Below are positions 8,554 to 17,195 of a DNA stretch of 64,000 nt, in pieces. The notes beneath the pieces were generated by a model that was not told the DNA's origin, did not search any database, and saw nothing but the letters and a program-made list of their open reading frames with translations. The DNA is taken from assembly GCF_028209885.1 (NCBI RefSeq), contig NZ_JAQLEM010000005.1, forward strand, positions 31,319-95,318. Reading direction: 5' to 3'. Numbering within the stretch: position 1 is the first letter of the stretch; every line of letters begins with the position of its first letter. Both the position numbers and the translations under genes were made by a program. The stretch is from Collinsella aerofaciens. Its GTDB lineage: Bacteria; Actinomycetota; Coriobacteriia; Coriobacteriales; Coriobacteriaceae.

Positions 8554-9090
8554 TTAGATCTCCATGACCTCGGCTTCTTTTTCCTTCAGAAGCTCCTCGA
8601 CCTTGGCGACATACTCATCGGTGTGCTTCTGGACCTTGGCCTGCTCGCGACGGACATCGTCCTCGGTGAGCTCCTCATCGCGCTCGAGCTTGTTGTTGAA
8701 GTCGCGACGGATGTTACGGATAGACACCTTGGCCTGCTCGGCGTACTCGCGGCACTCCTTGACGAGCTCGCGACGGCGCTCCTCGGTGGGAGCCGGGAAC
8801 GGCAGACGAACGACGGTGCCATCGGAGTTGGGGGTAATACCCAGATCGGAAGCGCCGATGGCCTTGACGATAGCGTTGATAAGTGCCTTGTCCCACGGCT
8901 CGATGAGCAGCATGTGGGCCTCGGGGGTCTTGACGGCGGCAACCTGCGTGACCGGCGTGGGAACACCGTAATAATCGACGGTGATGTCGGACAGAATGTT
9001 GGCATTGGCGCGGCCGGTACGGACCTTGGAGAAGTTATGCTTGAGGGACTCGAGCGACTTGTCCATATGGGCGGTGATGTTCTCTGCCAT
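8554..9090 (-). CDS. frr: Ribosome recycling factor
   Basis: This 178-aa protein is slightly shorter than the usual 185. With EF-G it splits post-termination ribosomes. It has the typical N-terminal region (KVRTGRANANIL), the conserved YYGVPTPVTQVA strand, VRLPFPAPTEERRREL in the hinge region, and a long C-terminal three-helix bundle with DVRREQAKVQKHTDEYV. The ATG start lies two bases after the pyrH stop codon; pyrH-frr is a near-universal pair. Confidence 0.97.
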   Translation of the reverse strand: MAENITAHMDKSLESLKHNFSKVRTGRANANILSDITVDYYGVPTPVTQVAAVKTPEAHMLLIEPWDKALINAIVKAIGASDLGITPNSDGTVVRLPFPAPTEERRRELVKECREYAEQAKVSIRNIRRDFNNKLERDEELTEDDVRREQAKVQKHTDEYVAKVEELLKEKEAEVMEI

Positions 9091-9092
9091 GC

Positions 9093-9815
9093 TTAATCCT
9101 CCTGATAGACGAGCGTGCCGACGGGCTCACCCGCGAGCGCGCGCTTGACGGTGTCCTCGCCATCGATGTTGAGGACCAAAATCGGCATACGGTTGTCCTG
9201 GCACAGTGCCGTAGCCGTGGAATCCATAACCCGCAGGCCGCGGATGAGCACCTCGTGATAGGTAATCTTGTCAAAACGGACGGCGTCGGCGCACTTGACG
9301 GGATCCTTGTCGTAGATGCCGTCAACCTTGGTGGCTTTAATCAGAATCTCGGCGCCGATCTCGCACGCACGAAGAGCCGCGGCGGTGTCGGTCGTAAAGT
9401 ACGGATTGCCCGAACCGGCGGCAAAGATAACGACGTTGCCCTTGGAAAGGTGGTTGATGGCGCGACGGCGAATATAGGGCTCGCAGATCTCGTTCATCTG
9501 GATAGCGCTCATAACGCGGCAGGGAACATCGTTGTGCTCGAAGGCATCCTGCAGGGCGAGCGCGTTCATAACGGTTGCCAGCATGCCCATGTAGTCGGCC
9601 TGAGCACGCTCCATGCCACCGGCAGCGCCGGCCATGCCGCGGAAAATATTGCCACCGCCGACAACGACGCCGACCTCATGGCCAACGGCGAGCAGCTCCT
9701 TGACCTGCTTGGCAAGAAGGTCGGTAACCTTGGGGTCGATGCCATACTGGCCGTCGCCCATCAGTGCTTCGCCAGAAAGCTTAAGAAGCACGCGTTTATA
9801 TCGGATGTCGGACAA
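9093..9815 (-). CDS. pyrH: UMP kinase
   Basis: This 240-aa amino acid kinase family enzyme phosphorylates UMP to UDP and normally forms a hexamer. Motifs: KLSGEALMG at the N-terminus, [11 protein letters not shown] for the nucleotide loop, and a Thr-rich segment ([14 protein letters not shown]) for UMP binding. The start is TTG at 9815 with AGGAGG 6 bases upstream. It is the first gene of the eight-gene operon ending with proS and lies just after the rpsB-tsf terminator. Confidence 0.97.
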   Translation of the reverse strand: MSDIRYKRVLLKLSGEALMGDGQYGIDPKVTDLLAKQVKELLAVGHEVGVVVGGGNIFRGMAGAAGGMERAQADYMGMLATVMNALALQDAFEHNDVPCRVMSAIQMNEICEPYIRRRAINHLSKGNVVIFAAGSGNPYFTTDTAAALRACEIGAEILIKATKVDGIYDKDPVKCADAVRFDKITYHEVLIRGLRVMDSTATALCQDNRMPILVLNIDGEDTVKRALAGEPVGTLVYQED

Positions 9816-9854
9816 AGCGATCCTCCTTTAGATTGAACTCTCAACATTCTATCA

Positions 9855-9873
9855 AAGGCTCTAAGAAGAGCCA
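9855..9873. promoter_or_regulatory. Palindrome and possible -10 upstream of pyrH
   Basis: On the minus strand a GGCTCT...AGAGCC palindrome is followed by TAGAAT (near 9846-9851), which could be a -10 box. I cannot see a convincing -35 at the right distance. This is a weak call for the pyrH operon promoter region. Confidence 0.3.
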
Positions 9874-9874
9874 T

Positions 9875-9911
9875 GAAAAAGCAGGCTGTGAGTAAAACCC
9901 ACAGCCTGCTC
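9875..9911 (-). terminator. Intrinsic terminator of rpsB-tsf
   Basis: Arms GCAGGCTGTG (9881-9890) and CACAGCCTGC (9900-9909) form a perfect 10-bp stem. On the minus strand TTTTTC follows. It lies between tsf and pyrH and separates the two transcripts. Confidence 0.92.
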
Positions 9912-9933
9912 ATTACCAGCTACAAGAGCTTAT

Positions 9934-10803
9934 TTACTCGCCACGGACCAGACGGTCAAAGGCAACGACGGTAATGGTGTCGCCGAGCTCCTTGGAGACC
10001 CGCTCAGCGTACTTCTTGATGGTGAGGGAGCTGTCCTTGATGAACTCCTGCTCGGTGAGCACGGACTGCTTGTAGAACTTCTCCAGACGGCCGACAGCCA
10101 TCTTCTCTTGGATAGCCTCGGGCTTACCGGACTCGGCAGCCTGAGCCATGTAGATCTGCTTCTCGTGCTCGACGGTCTCGGCCGGAACCTGATCGCGGGT
10201 AGCGCAGATCGGGGCGACGGCGGCAACCTGAAGGGCAACGTCGTGAGCGAAGGTCTTGAAGGACTCAGCCTGAGCGGTCTCGGCCTTCTCGAAGGCGAAC
10301 TCGACGAGGACGCCGATCTTACCACCCATGTGGATGTAAGAAGCGAGCGCGCCGTTCTCAGCCTTGCGAGCAGCGAAGCGGGAGATCTTCATGTTCTCGC
10401 CCATGATGTGAATCATCTCGGTGAGCTCGGAGGAAACGGTCTCCTCGCCCATCGGCTTCTCGAGCAGAGCGTCGACGTCAGCAGGCTCGGTGGTAGCGAC
10501 AACCTCAGCGACCTTGGAAGCAAAGCCGGTGAACTTGGCGTTGGAGCCAACGAAGTCGGTCTCGCAGGAGAGCTCGAGCAGAGCGCCGGTCTTGCCATCC
10601 TCGGAGACGAACGCGGCGACAGCGCCCTCGTTGGTCTCACGGCCAGCCTTCTTGGCAGCCTTGGCAAGGCCGTTCTTACGCAGAACGTCGACAGCGGCGT
10701 CCATGTCGCCGTCAGCCTCAACGAGAGCCTTCTTGCACTCCATCATCGGGGAGTCGGTCATCTCGCGGAGCTGCTTGACCATAGCGGCGGTAATCTGGGC
10801 CAT
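9934..10803 (-). CDS. tsf: Elongation factor Ts
   Basis: This 289-aa protein exchanges GDP for GTP on EF-Tu. The N-terminal UBA-like domain contains LREMTDSPMMECKKALVEA. Two core subdomains follow, with SCETDFVGSN (the TDFV element that contacts EF-Tu) near residue 80. I chose ATG at 10803, which has AAAGGA 7 bases upstream; an upstream in-frame TTG at 10818 would overlap that ribosome binding site. The MTDSPMM segment differs slightly from the more common TGAGMM version. It forms an operon with rpsB. Confidence 0.97.
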   Translation of the reverse strand: MAQITAAMVKQLREMTDSPMMECKKALVEADGDMDAAVDVLRKNGLAKAAKKAGRETNEGAVAAFVSEDGKTGALLELSCETDFVGSNAKFTGFASKVAEVVATTEPADVDALLEKPMGEETVSSELTEMIHIMGENMKISRFAARKAENGALASYIHMGGKIGVLVEFAFEKAETAQAESFKTFAHDVALQVAAVAPICATRDQVPAETVEHEKQIYMAQAAESGKPEAIQEKMAVGRLEKFYKQSVLTEQEFIKDSSLTIKKYAERVSKELGDTITVVAFDRLVRGE

Positions 10804-10848
10804 TGTGGTTCCTTTCAAAGAGATGAAAAAGAATTAACTAAGACTGAT

Positions 10849-11577
10849 TTACTCGGCCTTGGGCTCAGCGGCCATCTCGGCCTCGGAGACCTGCTCCTTG
10901 CCGGAGCCAGCGAGGCAGGCGTCAGCCATGAGCTCGCACATAAGGGTGACAGCGGAGATAGCGTCATCGTTGCAGGGGATGCCGTACTCGACCTCGTCGG
11001 GATCGGAGTTGGTGTCGATCAGAGCGACGACGGGGATGTTCAGGCGCTGAGCCTCCTTGATGGCGTTCTCCTCGCGCTTGGTGTCGATGACGAAGAGAGC
11101 CTGGGGCAGACCCTTCATGTCGCGGGCGCCACCGAGGTTGGTCTGGAGCTTGGTGAGCTCCTTGCCGAGCACAGCCTGCTCCTTCTTGGGCAGAACAGCC
11201 ATGCGGCCGTCCTCGACCATGGCCTCGAGCTCCTCCATGCGGTTAATGCGGGAGCGGATGGTGACGAAGTTGGTCAGCATACCGCCGAGCCAACGCTGGT
11301 TGATGTAAGGCATGTTGGCGCGCTCAGCAGCGTTCTTGACGGCCTCCTGAGCCTGTTTCTTGGTGCCGACGAACAGCACGTTGCCGCCCTTGGCGACGTT
11401 CTTGACGAAGGTGTAGGCCTGGTCGGCGTCGAGGATGGTCTGCTTGAGGTCGAGGATGTAGATGCCGTTGCGCTCACCGAAGATGAACGGCTTCATCTTG
11501 GGGTTCCAGCGACGGGTCTGGTGACCGAAGTGGCAGCCGGCCTCGAGCAGGGTGCGGATATTAATCTTGGTAGCCAT
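10849..11577 (-). CDS. rpsB: 30S ribosomal protein S2
   Basis: This 242-aa small-subunit protein shows the S2 hallmarks: [20 protein letters not shown] at the N-terminus, [24 protein letters not shown], and [20 protein letters not shown]. The C-terminal tail after about residue 225 is acidic and variable, as usual. The start is ATG with AGGAGG 6 bases upstream. It is first in the rpsB-tsf operon, with a well-placed sigma-70-type promoter about 140 bases upstream. Confidence 0.98.
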   Translation of the reverse strand: MATKINIRTLLEAGCHFGHQTRRWNPKMKPFIFGERNGIYILDLKQTILDADQAYTFVKNVAKGGNVLFVGTKKQAQEAVKNAAERANMPYINQRWLGGMLTNFVTIRSRINRMEELEAMVEDGRMAVLPKKEQAVLGKELTKLQTNLGGARDMKGLPQALFVIDTKREENAIKEAQRLNIPVVALIDTNSDPDEVEYGIPCNDDAISAVTLMCELMADACLAGSGKEQVSEAEMAAEPKAE

Positions 11578-11718
11578 GTTAAACCTCCTGTGGTTTGCCT
11601 CCGCGCGGGGTCATCCTCCAAAACCAACCCGGACATGTGCTACCAAAGCCCGGGCACCACGGTATGAAGTAGCCGCGCGTGCGTGATAAAAACATGTTGC
11701 CGTGAAGCAACCCGATGA

Positions 11719-11747
11719 ATGATAGCAGGAATGCATCTTCCTGCCAA
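11719..11747 (-). promoter_or_regulatory. Promoter of rpsB-tsf with palindromic spacer
   Basis: On the minus strand, TTGGCA (11742-11747), a 17-bp spacer and TATCAT (11719-11724) make a good vegetative promoter. The spacer is almost filled by an inverted repeat, GCAGGAA (arm 11738-11744) and TTCCTGC (arm 11725-11731). That repeat could be an operator, or a stem terminating the xerC transcript that comes from upstream. Confidence 0.65.
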
Positions 11748-11796
11748 CCCGCAATCAAAACCACACACCTGAGTGCGGCGCGAGACGTCCCAGCCA

Positions 11797-12639
11797 CTAT
11801 TCGCCGCGGGGATGGGCTTGAGCCACGGCACGTTTGAGCCGATCGGGTGTGAGATGCGTGTAGATCTGCGTCGTGGACAGACTCGCATGACCCAGCAGCT
11901 CTTGAACCGAGCGCAAGTCCGCACCGCCCTCGAGCAAGTCGGTCGCAAAGGTATGGCGCATCGCATGCGGGGCGATGTCGGCCGGAATGCCGGCGAGCGT
12001 CGCCAGCGTATGGAACCGCCGCCGGAGCATGGCGGCGCTCATGCGATTGCCGCGCGCCGATATAAGCAGCGGATGCGGCCCGATAGCGAGGTCACGGCGC
12101 TTTGCCCGAGCGAGCAACTCCGGCCTCCCCTCCTCAATATAGAGACGCGTCACCTCGAGCGCACGACGATACAGAGGGACGATACGTTCTTTGCTCCCCT
12201 TGCCCCAAAGTCGCAGCGTGCGTTCGGACCAAGCGATGGATTCCACATTGAGTGCTGCGAGCTCCGAGATTCGCGCGCCGGAGGCATAGAGCAGCTCGAG
12301 CATCGCCGCATCGCGCAGTCCCGCGGGTGTTGAGGTATCAGGCGTCTTGAGCAGCGCCTCAACCTGCTTGGTCGTAAGGACGCCCGGCAGGTCACGCGGC
12401 AGCTTGGGCGATGCGATCGCCGAGACCGCATCACCCTCGACAATCCCCTCGGCAGCCATCCAGCGATAGAACGAGCGAATGGCAGACAGATGCGCCGCAA
12501 GGGTTCGAGCCGCCACCTGGTCACGCGACAACTCGGCCAAATAGGAGCGAACGGTCCGCACGTCGGCGGCGCGAGCGTCGACGTCCTCGCGCTCGCACCA
12601 GGCAGCAAAGCGCTCCAACCGCGAGCCATAGGCCGTCAC
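11797..12639 (-). CDS. xerC: Tyrosine recombinase XerC-like
   Basis: This site-specific recombinase probably resolves chromosome dimers. Catalytic residues are visible: Arg in GARISEL, Lys in GKGSKERIV, His-x-x-Arg in HAMRHTFAT, the second His in LLGHASLST and the Tyr nucleophile in QIYTH. The coordinates use the first GTG (12639), giving 280 aa. However, the same frame continues upstream to 12762 and encodes VVDSFIAYIARVEGLSPNT just before this GTG, which matches the start of the XerC/D core-binding domain. No ATG, GTG or TTG occurs in that stretch. A GGAGG lies 9 bases before an in-frame ATA (12717) overlapping the trmFO stop codon, so the real protein is probably about 306 aa with an unusual start. 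It is last in the yraN-comM-dprA-trmFO operon. Confidence 0.9.
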   Translation of the reverse strand: MTAYGSRLERFAAWCEREDVDARAADVRTVRSYLAELSRDQVAARTLAAHLSAIRSFYRWMAAEGIVEGDAVSAIASPKLPRDLPGVLTTKQVEALLKTPDTSTPAGLRDAAMLELLYASGARISELAALNVESIAWSERTLRLWGKGSKERIVPLYRRALEVTRLYIEEGRPELLARAKRRDLAIGPHPLLISARGNRMSAAMLRRRFHTLATLAGIPADIAPHAMRHTFATDLLEGGADLRSVQELLGHASLSTTQIYTHLTPDRLKRAVAQAHPRGE

Positions 12640-12713
12640 CGTGTTGGGAGAAAGACCCTCGACACGTGCGATATAGGCGATAAACGAGTCGACGACATCG
12701 TACAGGTCAAAGG

Positions 12714-14051
12714 CTATGACCGGTCGCCTCCAAACAGATCGGGGCGAGTGGCCAGATAGGCATCAAGAGCCTCGAGCGCACGGTCCGCATAGGCCTGGTA
12801 GCGGTCGCGCTTGCTGCGGCGCTTACCATCCTCGAGTGGCGGCACCAGGCCAAAGTTGACATGCATGGGCTGGTAGCCCACGGTGGCAGGATCGGTCGCA
12901 TAGCCCACGAGCGCGCCCAGGGCGCCCACGCGGGGCAACTCGACGCCCGCGGCGCCGATAGCCTCGGCATAGGTGTTGAGCGCCGCGAGCAGACCGGTCG
13001 CCACGGCTTCCATGTACCCCTCGGTGCCGGTGATCTGACCGGCCAGGCGCACGCCGGTACCAGGCACGGCAAAGGTGCCATCGAGCACGTGCGGGGCGTC
13101 GACAAAGGTATTGCGGTGCATGACGCCGTAGCGGAAGAACTCAGCGTTCTCCAGGCCCGGCACCATATGGAAGACGCGCTTCTGCTCGCCAAAGGTCAGG
13201 TTGGTCTGGAAGCCCACCAGGTTATAGGCGGTCTTCTCCTTGTTCTCGGCACGCAGCTGAATCGCCGCCCAAGGGCGACGTCCGGTACGCGGGTCGGTGA
13301 GGCCGACGGGCTTCATGGCGCCAAAGCGAATGGCGTCCTTGCCGGTGCGCGCAACTTCCTCGGCAGGCTGGCAGGCCTGGAACAGATCGCCGCCCTCAAA
13401 GTCTTTGAGCACCACGCGGTCGGCCGTGGTAAGCGCCTCGATAAAGGCCTCGTACTCCTCCTTATTGAGCGGAGCGTTGAGATAGTCGCCGCTCCCCTGC
13501 TCCTCGTAGCGCGACTGCGAGAACAAAACGTCCATATCGAGCGTGGAGGCATCGACGATCGGCGCCGCCGCATCAAAGAATGCCAGGGCATCGCCACCGA
13601 CGAGCTTCATAACCTCTTCGCTCAGCGCCGGTGAACACAGCGGGCCCGCGGCAATGACCACGTGACCCTCGGGAATCTGCGTGACCTCGCCGTGCACGAC
13701 CTCGATATTGGGACGAGCGGCAACCTCGGCCTCGACAAGCTCGGAAAACTTGACGCGGTCGACCGCCAGGGCGCCACCGGCGGGAACAGCCGCGCGATGG
13801 GCGCAATCGAGCAGGACTGAACCCATGCGCTCAAGCTCAGCTTTCAGCAAACCAGCCGCGGAATCCGGACGGGTCGACTTAAACGAATTGGAGCAGACGA
13901 GCTCTGCCAGGTGATCGGTATGGTGGGCCGGGGAGCTCACCTGGGGGCGCATCTCGCACAGCTTTACGGCAAACCCGCGATCTGCCAGCTGGATCGCGCA
14001 CTCCGAACCCGCCAGACCGCCACCGATAACTGTCACCTGATCGAACTGCAT
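12714..14051 (-). CDS. trmFO: Methylenetetrahydrofolate-tRNA-(uracil-5-)-methyltransferase
   Basis: This 445-aa FAD enzyme makes 5-methyluridine at position 54 of tRNA, using methylene-THF as carbon donor. It begins with a Rossmann FAD motif, VTVIGGGLAGSE, followed by LCEMRP. The conserved ELVCSNSFKS segment lies near residue 55, and GFQTNLTFGEQ and GQITGTEGY are typical TrmFO (Gid) sequences. I chose ATG at 14051 with AAAGG about 9 bases upstream. Its TAG overlaps the beginning of the extended xerC frame, so the two are translationally coupled. The dprA-trmFO-xerC neighbourhood is common in Gram-positive bacteria. Confidence 0.96.
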   Translation of the reverse strand: MQFDQVTVIGGGLAGSECAIQLADRGFAVKLCEMRPQVSSPAHHTDHLAELVCSNSFKSTRPDSAAGLLKAELERMGSVLLDCAHRAAVPAGGALAVDRVKFSELVEAEVAARPNIEVVHGEVTQIPEGHVVIAAGPLCSPALSEEVMKLVGGDALAFFDAAAPIVDASTLDMDVLFSQSRYEEQGSGDYLNAPLNKEEYEAFIEALTTADRVVLKDFEGGDLFQACQPAEEVARTGKDAIRFGAMKPVGLTDPRTGRRPWAAIQLRAENKEKTAYNLVGFQTNLTFGEQKRVFHMVPGLENAEFFRYGVMHRNTFVDAPHVLDGTFAVPGTGVRLAGQITGTEGYMEAVATGLLAALNTYAEAIGAAGVELPRVGALGALVGYATDPATVGYQPMHVNFGLVPPLEDGKRRSKRDRYQAYADRALEALDAYLATRPDLFGGDRS

Positions 14052-14065
14052 CTGCAAACACCTTT

Positions 14066-15001
14066 CTAATTGACACGTTTTCCATTGTGACCGAAGGGTG
14101 TCTGGGCGTGAAGGGCAAACTTGGAGGGCGCATACCTTCCATCCATCATGCGCTCGATAAGGCCCTCGAGTTCAAGCGAACCCAAGAGTTTGAGTACGCC
14201 GACAGCATCGAGCGAGACGAGCGCCGCGATGTCGTCGACCTTGAGCGGAGAGGCGATGAGCGCATGCATCACGGTCTGCTGCGTTGGATCCAGGTCGGCA
14301 ATGCCGGGAGCATCGGGGCGCGAGTAGCGCAGGGTTCCGTAGATGCGTGAGATAGCCATCTCGATAGATTCCTCGTCGACGATGCAGCAGGCACCGTTCG
14401 CAATGAGGTAATTCGTGCCACGCGACTCGGGCGATAGGATCGACCCCGGCACGGCAAGAAGTTCGCGCCCCAAATCCATAGCAGCCTCGGCTGTAGAAAA
14501 CGTCCCGGAAGGCATACCCGCCTCGGAAACAAAGAGGGCTTGCGACAGGGCCGCGATCACGCGATTGCGGCGCGGAAAGGCAAACTTGCGCGGACCCATG
14601 CCCCACGGAGAGATCGACACGACCGCGCCACCCGTATCGAGCGTGCGAGTAATCAGCCCCGCGCTCGAACGCGGGTAGACCACGTCGGCGCCCGTCCCCA
14701 GCACCACGACGTGTTTGCCGCCGGCGTTGACCGCAGCCCAACCCGAGGCCTGGTCACAACCGACCGCGCCGCCCGAAACAACCGTCACTCCCGCCTCAAC
14801 CGCCACCTTCGCCGCAAGCTCTGCCACGGCAAGACCATACGGCGAGGCCTTGCGCGCGCCGATGATGGAGAGCGCGGGCGTCGAAAGCACCTCGGGGTTG
14901 CCGCGCACATAAAGCGTCTGGGGTATATCAGAAAGCTCCAAAACGGTCTCGGGATACAACGCATCACCTGGATGCAGCTCGAATGTCCCCTCGGCCATCA
15001 T
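14066..15001 (-). CDS. dprA: DNA processing protein DprA (short form)
   Basis: DprA binds incoming single-stranded DNA and loads RecA during transformation. The Rossmann-like core is complete: YVRGNPEVL, SIIGARKASPYG, VVSGGAVGCDQAS, and PRKFAFPRRNRVIAALS. A winged-helix-like C-terminus (VMHALIASPLKVDDIAALV) follows. At 311 aa it starts directly at the core and lacks the N-terminal SAM/helix-hairpin-helix domain of longer DprAs. ATG at 15001 has GGAGGG 4-6 bases upstream and overlaps the comM TGA. The frame is open further upstream, but that part is inside comM and does not look like protein. Confidence 0.95.
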   Translation of the reverse strand: MMAEGTFELHPGDALYPETVLELSDIPQTLYVRGNPEVLSTPALSIIGARKASPYGLAVAELAAKVAVEAGVTVVSGGAVGCDQASGWAAVNAGGKHVVVLGTGADVVYPRSSAGLITRTLDTGGAVVSISPWGMGPRKFAFPRRNRVIAALSQALFVSEAGMPSGTFSTAEAAMDLGRELLAVPGSILSPESRGTNYLIANGACCIVDEESIEMAISRIYGTLRYSRPDAPGIADLDPTQQTVMHALIASPLKVDDIAALVSLDAVGVLKLLGSLELEGLIERMMDGRYAPSKFALHAQTPFGHNGKRVN

Positions 15002-16521
15002 TGGTCCCTCCTTCCCTGGTACATCGCCGCCTCGAGCACGTGGTCCTGCGTCACTTGCTCGCTCTCGGCGACATCTGCGATCGTACGCGCAATGCGAACC
15101 AGGCGCACGATGCCACGCCCTGTGAGATGCGTGCGTTTGGACAGACCGAGCACACACTTCTCCGCCGCATCATCGAGCTCAAAGGTCGAAACGACGCCGT
15201 CAATGGACCGCGTCTCGTCATCCTCGACCTCGGCATCCGCATCGTCCATACGGGACTCGCGCCAGGCTCGAAAGGCGCGACCGCGCACAACGTAGTCACG
15301 TAACTCGGCCGACGACATACCCTCCGCACCCTCGATAATCACTTGAGGGTCGGGACGGGTCACATCAATCATCATGTCGATACGGTCGGCCAAAGGACCG
15401 CGCAGTTTAGACCGATAGCGCTCGACCATCGCCGCCGAGCAGCGACACGGCACCTCGCGATCGCCCAAAAAGCCGCAGGGGCAGGGATTGCTCGCAGCCA
15501 GCAGCTGAAAGCGCGACGGGAAGGTAAAAGCCCCGTCGACGCGTACGATCCTCACGTAGCCGCGCTCGATGGGCTGACGCAGCGTCTGCAACACGCCAGT
15601 GGGAAACTCGGCAAGCTCGTCCAAAAAGAGCACGCCGCCATGAGCAAGGCTGATCTCACCCGGGTGCACCGGGCGCCCGCCGCCGATAAGGCCCGCGGTC
15701 GAAATACTGTGGTGGGGACTGCGGAAGGGGCGGTGCCCCGCCAACAAGCCATCAATGTTCTCACCCAAAACCGAATGGATGCAAAGCGCCTCCTGCTGAT
15801 CCTCAACGGAAAGCTCGGGCAGGATGCCGGTCATACGGCGTGCGAGCATCGTCTTGCCCGATCCCGGAGACCCGATCATGAGCAAGCCGAGTTCTCCTGC
15901 CGCCGCAAGCGCCATGCCGCGTTTAGCGACTTCCTGCCCCAGCACGTCTGCATAGTCGAGCTCGGGCTCAAAGGTCGCCTCGACACCCTCGGAATCCAAG
16001 TAGTGCCGTGCGGCATCGCCCATGCCGTAAGCAAGCTGAGACAGATGGTCGATAAAGCCGCAATCCACGCCCGCGAGTGGCACATGCTGGTCGGACCTGC
16101 CGGCGATAAAAGACAGCCCCATGTCGCGAGCCAATAGCTGAAACGCCACCTCGCCTTTGACAGGAAGCACCGTGCCGTCCAAGCCGAGCTCGCCGGCGAT
16201 AAGACAACGATCGAGGTTGTCGCGGGGAATCTGACCATCGGCCGCTAGAACCGCGATGGCGATGGGCAGATCAAAGCCGCTACCGGTCTTGCGAATATCG
16301 CCGGGCGCCAGATTGACCGTAATGCCCGAGCGCGGGATCTCAAAGCCGGCCGAGCGCATCGCACAGCGAATACGACCACGTGACTCCATCACCTCCATAC
16401 TCGGGATGCCGAGCATCTGAATGCCCGGAACGCCGCCGGCAAGCGAGACCTCGACCGTGACGTGAATCGCCTCGACGCCGCGGATGCAGGCCGCGTGAAC
16501 GGCAAACGTCTCGAACGCCAT
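14998..16521 (-). CDS. comM: ComM/YifB family Mg chelatase-like AAA+ ATPase
   Basis: This 507-aa protein matches the usual ComM length. ComM is a hexameric helicase that helps branch migration during natural transformation. The N-terminal domain has the Lon-protease-like fold (MAFETFAVHAACIRG, then LAGGVPGIQMLGIP). A Mg-chelatase AAA+ module follows with Walker A GSPGSGKTM, Walker B GGVLFLDELAEF and a CPCGFLGD...C zinc-like cluster. The C-terminal helical domain ends in HLTGRGIVRLVRIARTIAD. ATG at 16521 overlaps the stop codon of yraN (TGATG). The frame is open further upstream, but that extension lies in yraN. With dprA it suggests a DNA-uptake role, although no uptake machinery is in this window. 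Confidence 0.95.
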   Translation of the reverse strand: MAFETFAVHAACIRGVEAIHVTVEVSLAGGVPGIQMLGIPSMEVMESRGRIRCAMRSAGFEIPRSGITVNLAPGDIRKTGSGFDLPIAIAVLAADGQIPRDNLDRCLIAGELGLDGTVLPVKGEVAFQLLARDMGLSFIAGRSDQHVPLAGVDCGFIDHLSQLAYGMGDAARHYLDSEGVEATFEPELDYADVLGQEVAKRGMALAAAGELGLLMIGSPGSGKTMLARRMTGILPELSVEDQQEALCIHSVLGENIDGLLAGHRPFRSPHHSISTAGLIGGGRPVHPGEISLAHGGVLFLDELAEFPTGVLQTLRQPIERGYVRIVRVDGAFTFPSRFQLLAASNPCPCGFLGDREVPCRCSAAMVERYRSKLRGPLADRIDMMIDVTRPDPQVIIEGAEGMSSAELRDYVVRGRAFRAWRESRMDDADAEVEDDETRSIDGVVSTFELDDAAEKCVLGLSKRTHLTGRGIVRLVRIARTIADVAESEQVTQDHVLEAAMYQGRRDQ

Positions 16522-17006
16522 CACGACACCTGCCAATCGAACGCGTTGTACTGATGCTCGATCTCGGCGATATGCCCGCCGCGAATGGTGACACCCACTG
16601 CATCGAAGCGGATCGCCTTGAGCGGATAGTGCTCCATGAGATAGCAACTTGCGATACGGCGATACCGACGCTGCTTTTGGGCATCCACGGCCTCCTCCGG
16701 AAAGACCCTCGTGGTGCAATCCAGGGCGACGCGCCTGGTCTTGACCTCGGCCATCACCACGACATCGTCAAGCTCATCGAGCAGCACCAGATCGGCCTCG
16801 CCCTCGGTACAACGATAACCCTGCTCCAGCAAGGTGTAGCCGCGCTCGTTAAAGTAGTCGATGGTGGTCAGCTCGCCCAGCATGCCCAGCTCACGGGGAC
16901 TGAGTCCCTTGATAAACTCGGGCGTCATCGCCCCGCAGTCGAGCTCGCCGTTTTCCCAACGCTCCTTGAGCTGCTGCGTCTTGCTCTTTTTGCTTGCGGC
17001 ACTCAT
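16521..17006 (-). CDS. yraN: YraN family endonuclease-like protein (UPF0102)
   Basis: This 161-aa protein belongs to the UPF0102 family, which has a PD-(D/E)XK nuclease-like fold. Visible signature: GELTTIDYFNERGY, GEADLVLLDE, then VVMAEVKTRR, which supplies the acidic and Lys residues of the putative active site. A further N-terminal 45 residues (SKKSKTQQLKERW...) are not part of the common family core. ATG at 17006 has AAAGGAGA 7 bases upstream. It is the first gene of the yraN-comM-dprA-trmFO-xerC operon. The biological role of the family is unknown. Confidence 0.88.
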   Translation of the reverse strand: MSAASKKSKTQQLKERWENGELDCGAMTPEFIKGLSPRELGMLGELTTIDYFNERGYTLLEQGYRCTEGEADLVLLDELDDVVVMAEVKTRRVALDCTTRVFPEEAVDAQKQRRYRRIASCYLMEHYPLKAIRFDAVGVTIRGGHIAEIEHQYNAFDWQVS

Positions 17007-17102
17007 GGGGTCTCCTTTCCCGCACACTGCATTGCCCCGATGATGAGGGCACCTTTCATGCGGGTAAGTACAGGAAGCAAACCAAAAGCTGACCAAATGC
17101 CG

Positions 17103-17146
17103 TCAAAAAAAGGGCCGTACGCAGCAATGCTGTTGCACACGGCCCG
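17103..17146 (-). terminator. Intrinsic terminator after rnhB
   Basis: GGGCCGT (17112-17118) pairs with ACGGCCC (17139-17145), with further pairing inside the loop. On the minus strand TTTTTTT follows (A-run at 17105-17111). It separates the rnhB transcript from yraN. Confidence 0.85.
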
Positions 17147-17195
17147 CTACCAGCAGGTTTATAAAACCCCAGAGGTCCCTGTCTCCACAATTGAC

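Noticed and set aside
10108..11667. Open frame of 519 codons on the plus strand opposite tsf and rpsB
   Set aside because: Shadow frame. It crosses the rpsB/tsf intergenic region and has a low-complexity Leu/Gly/Ala/Val/Asp product.
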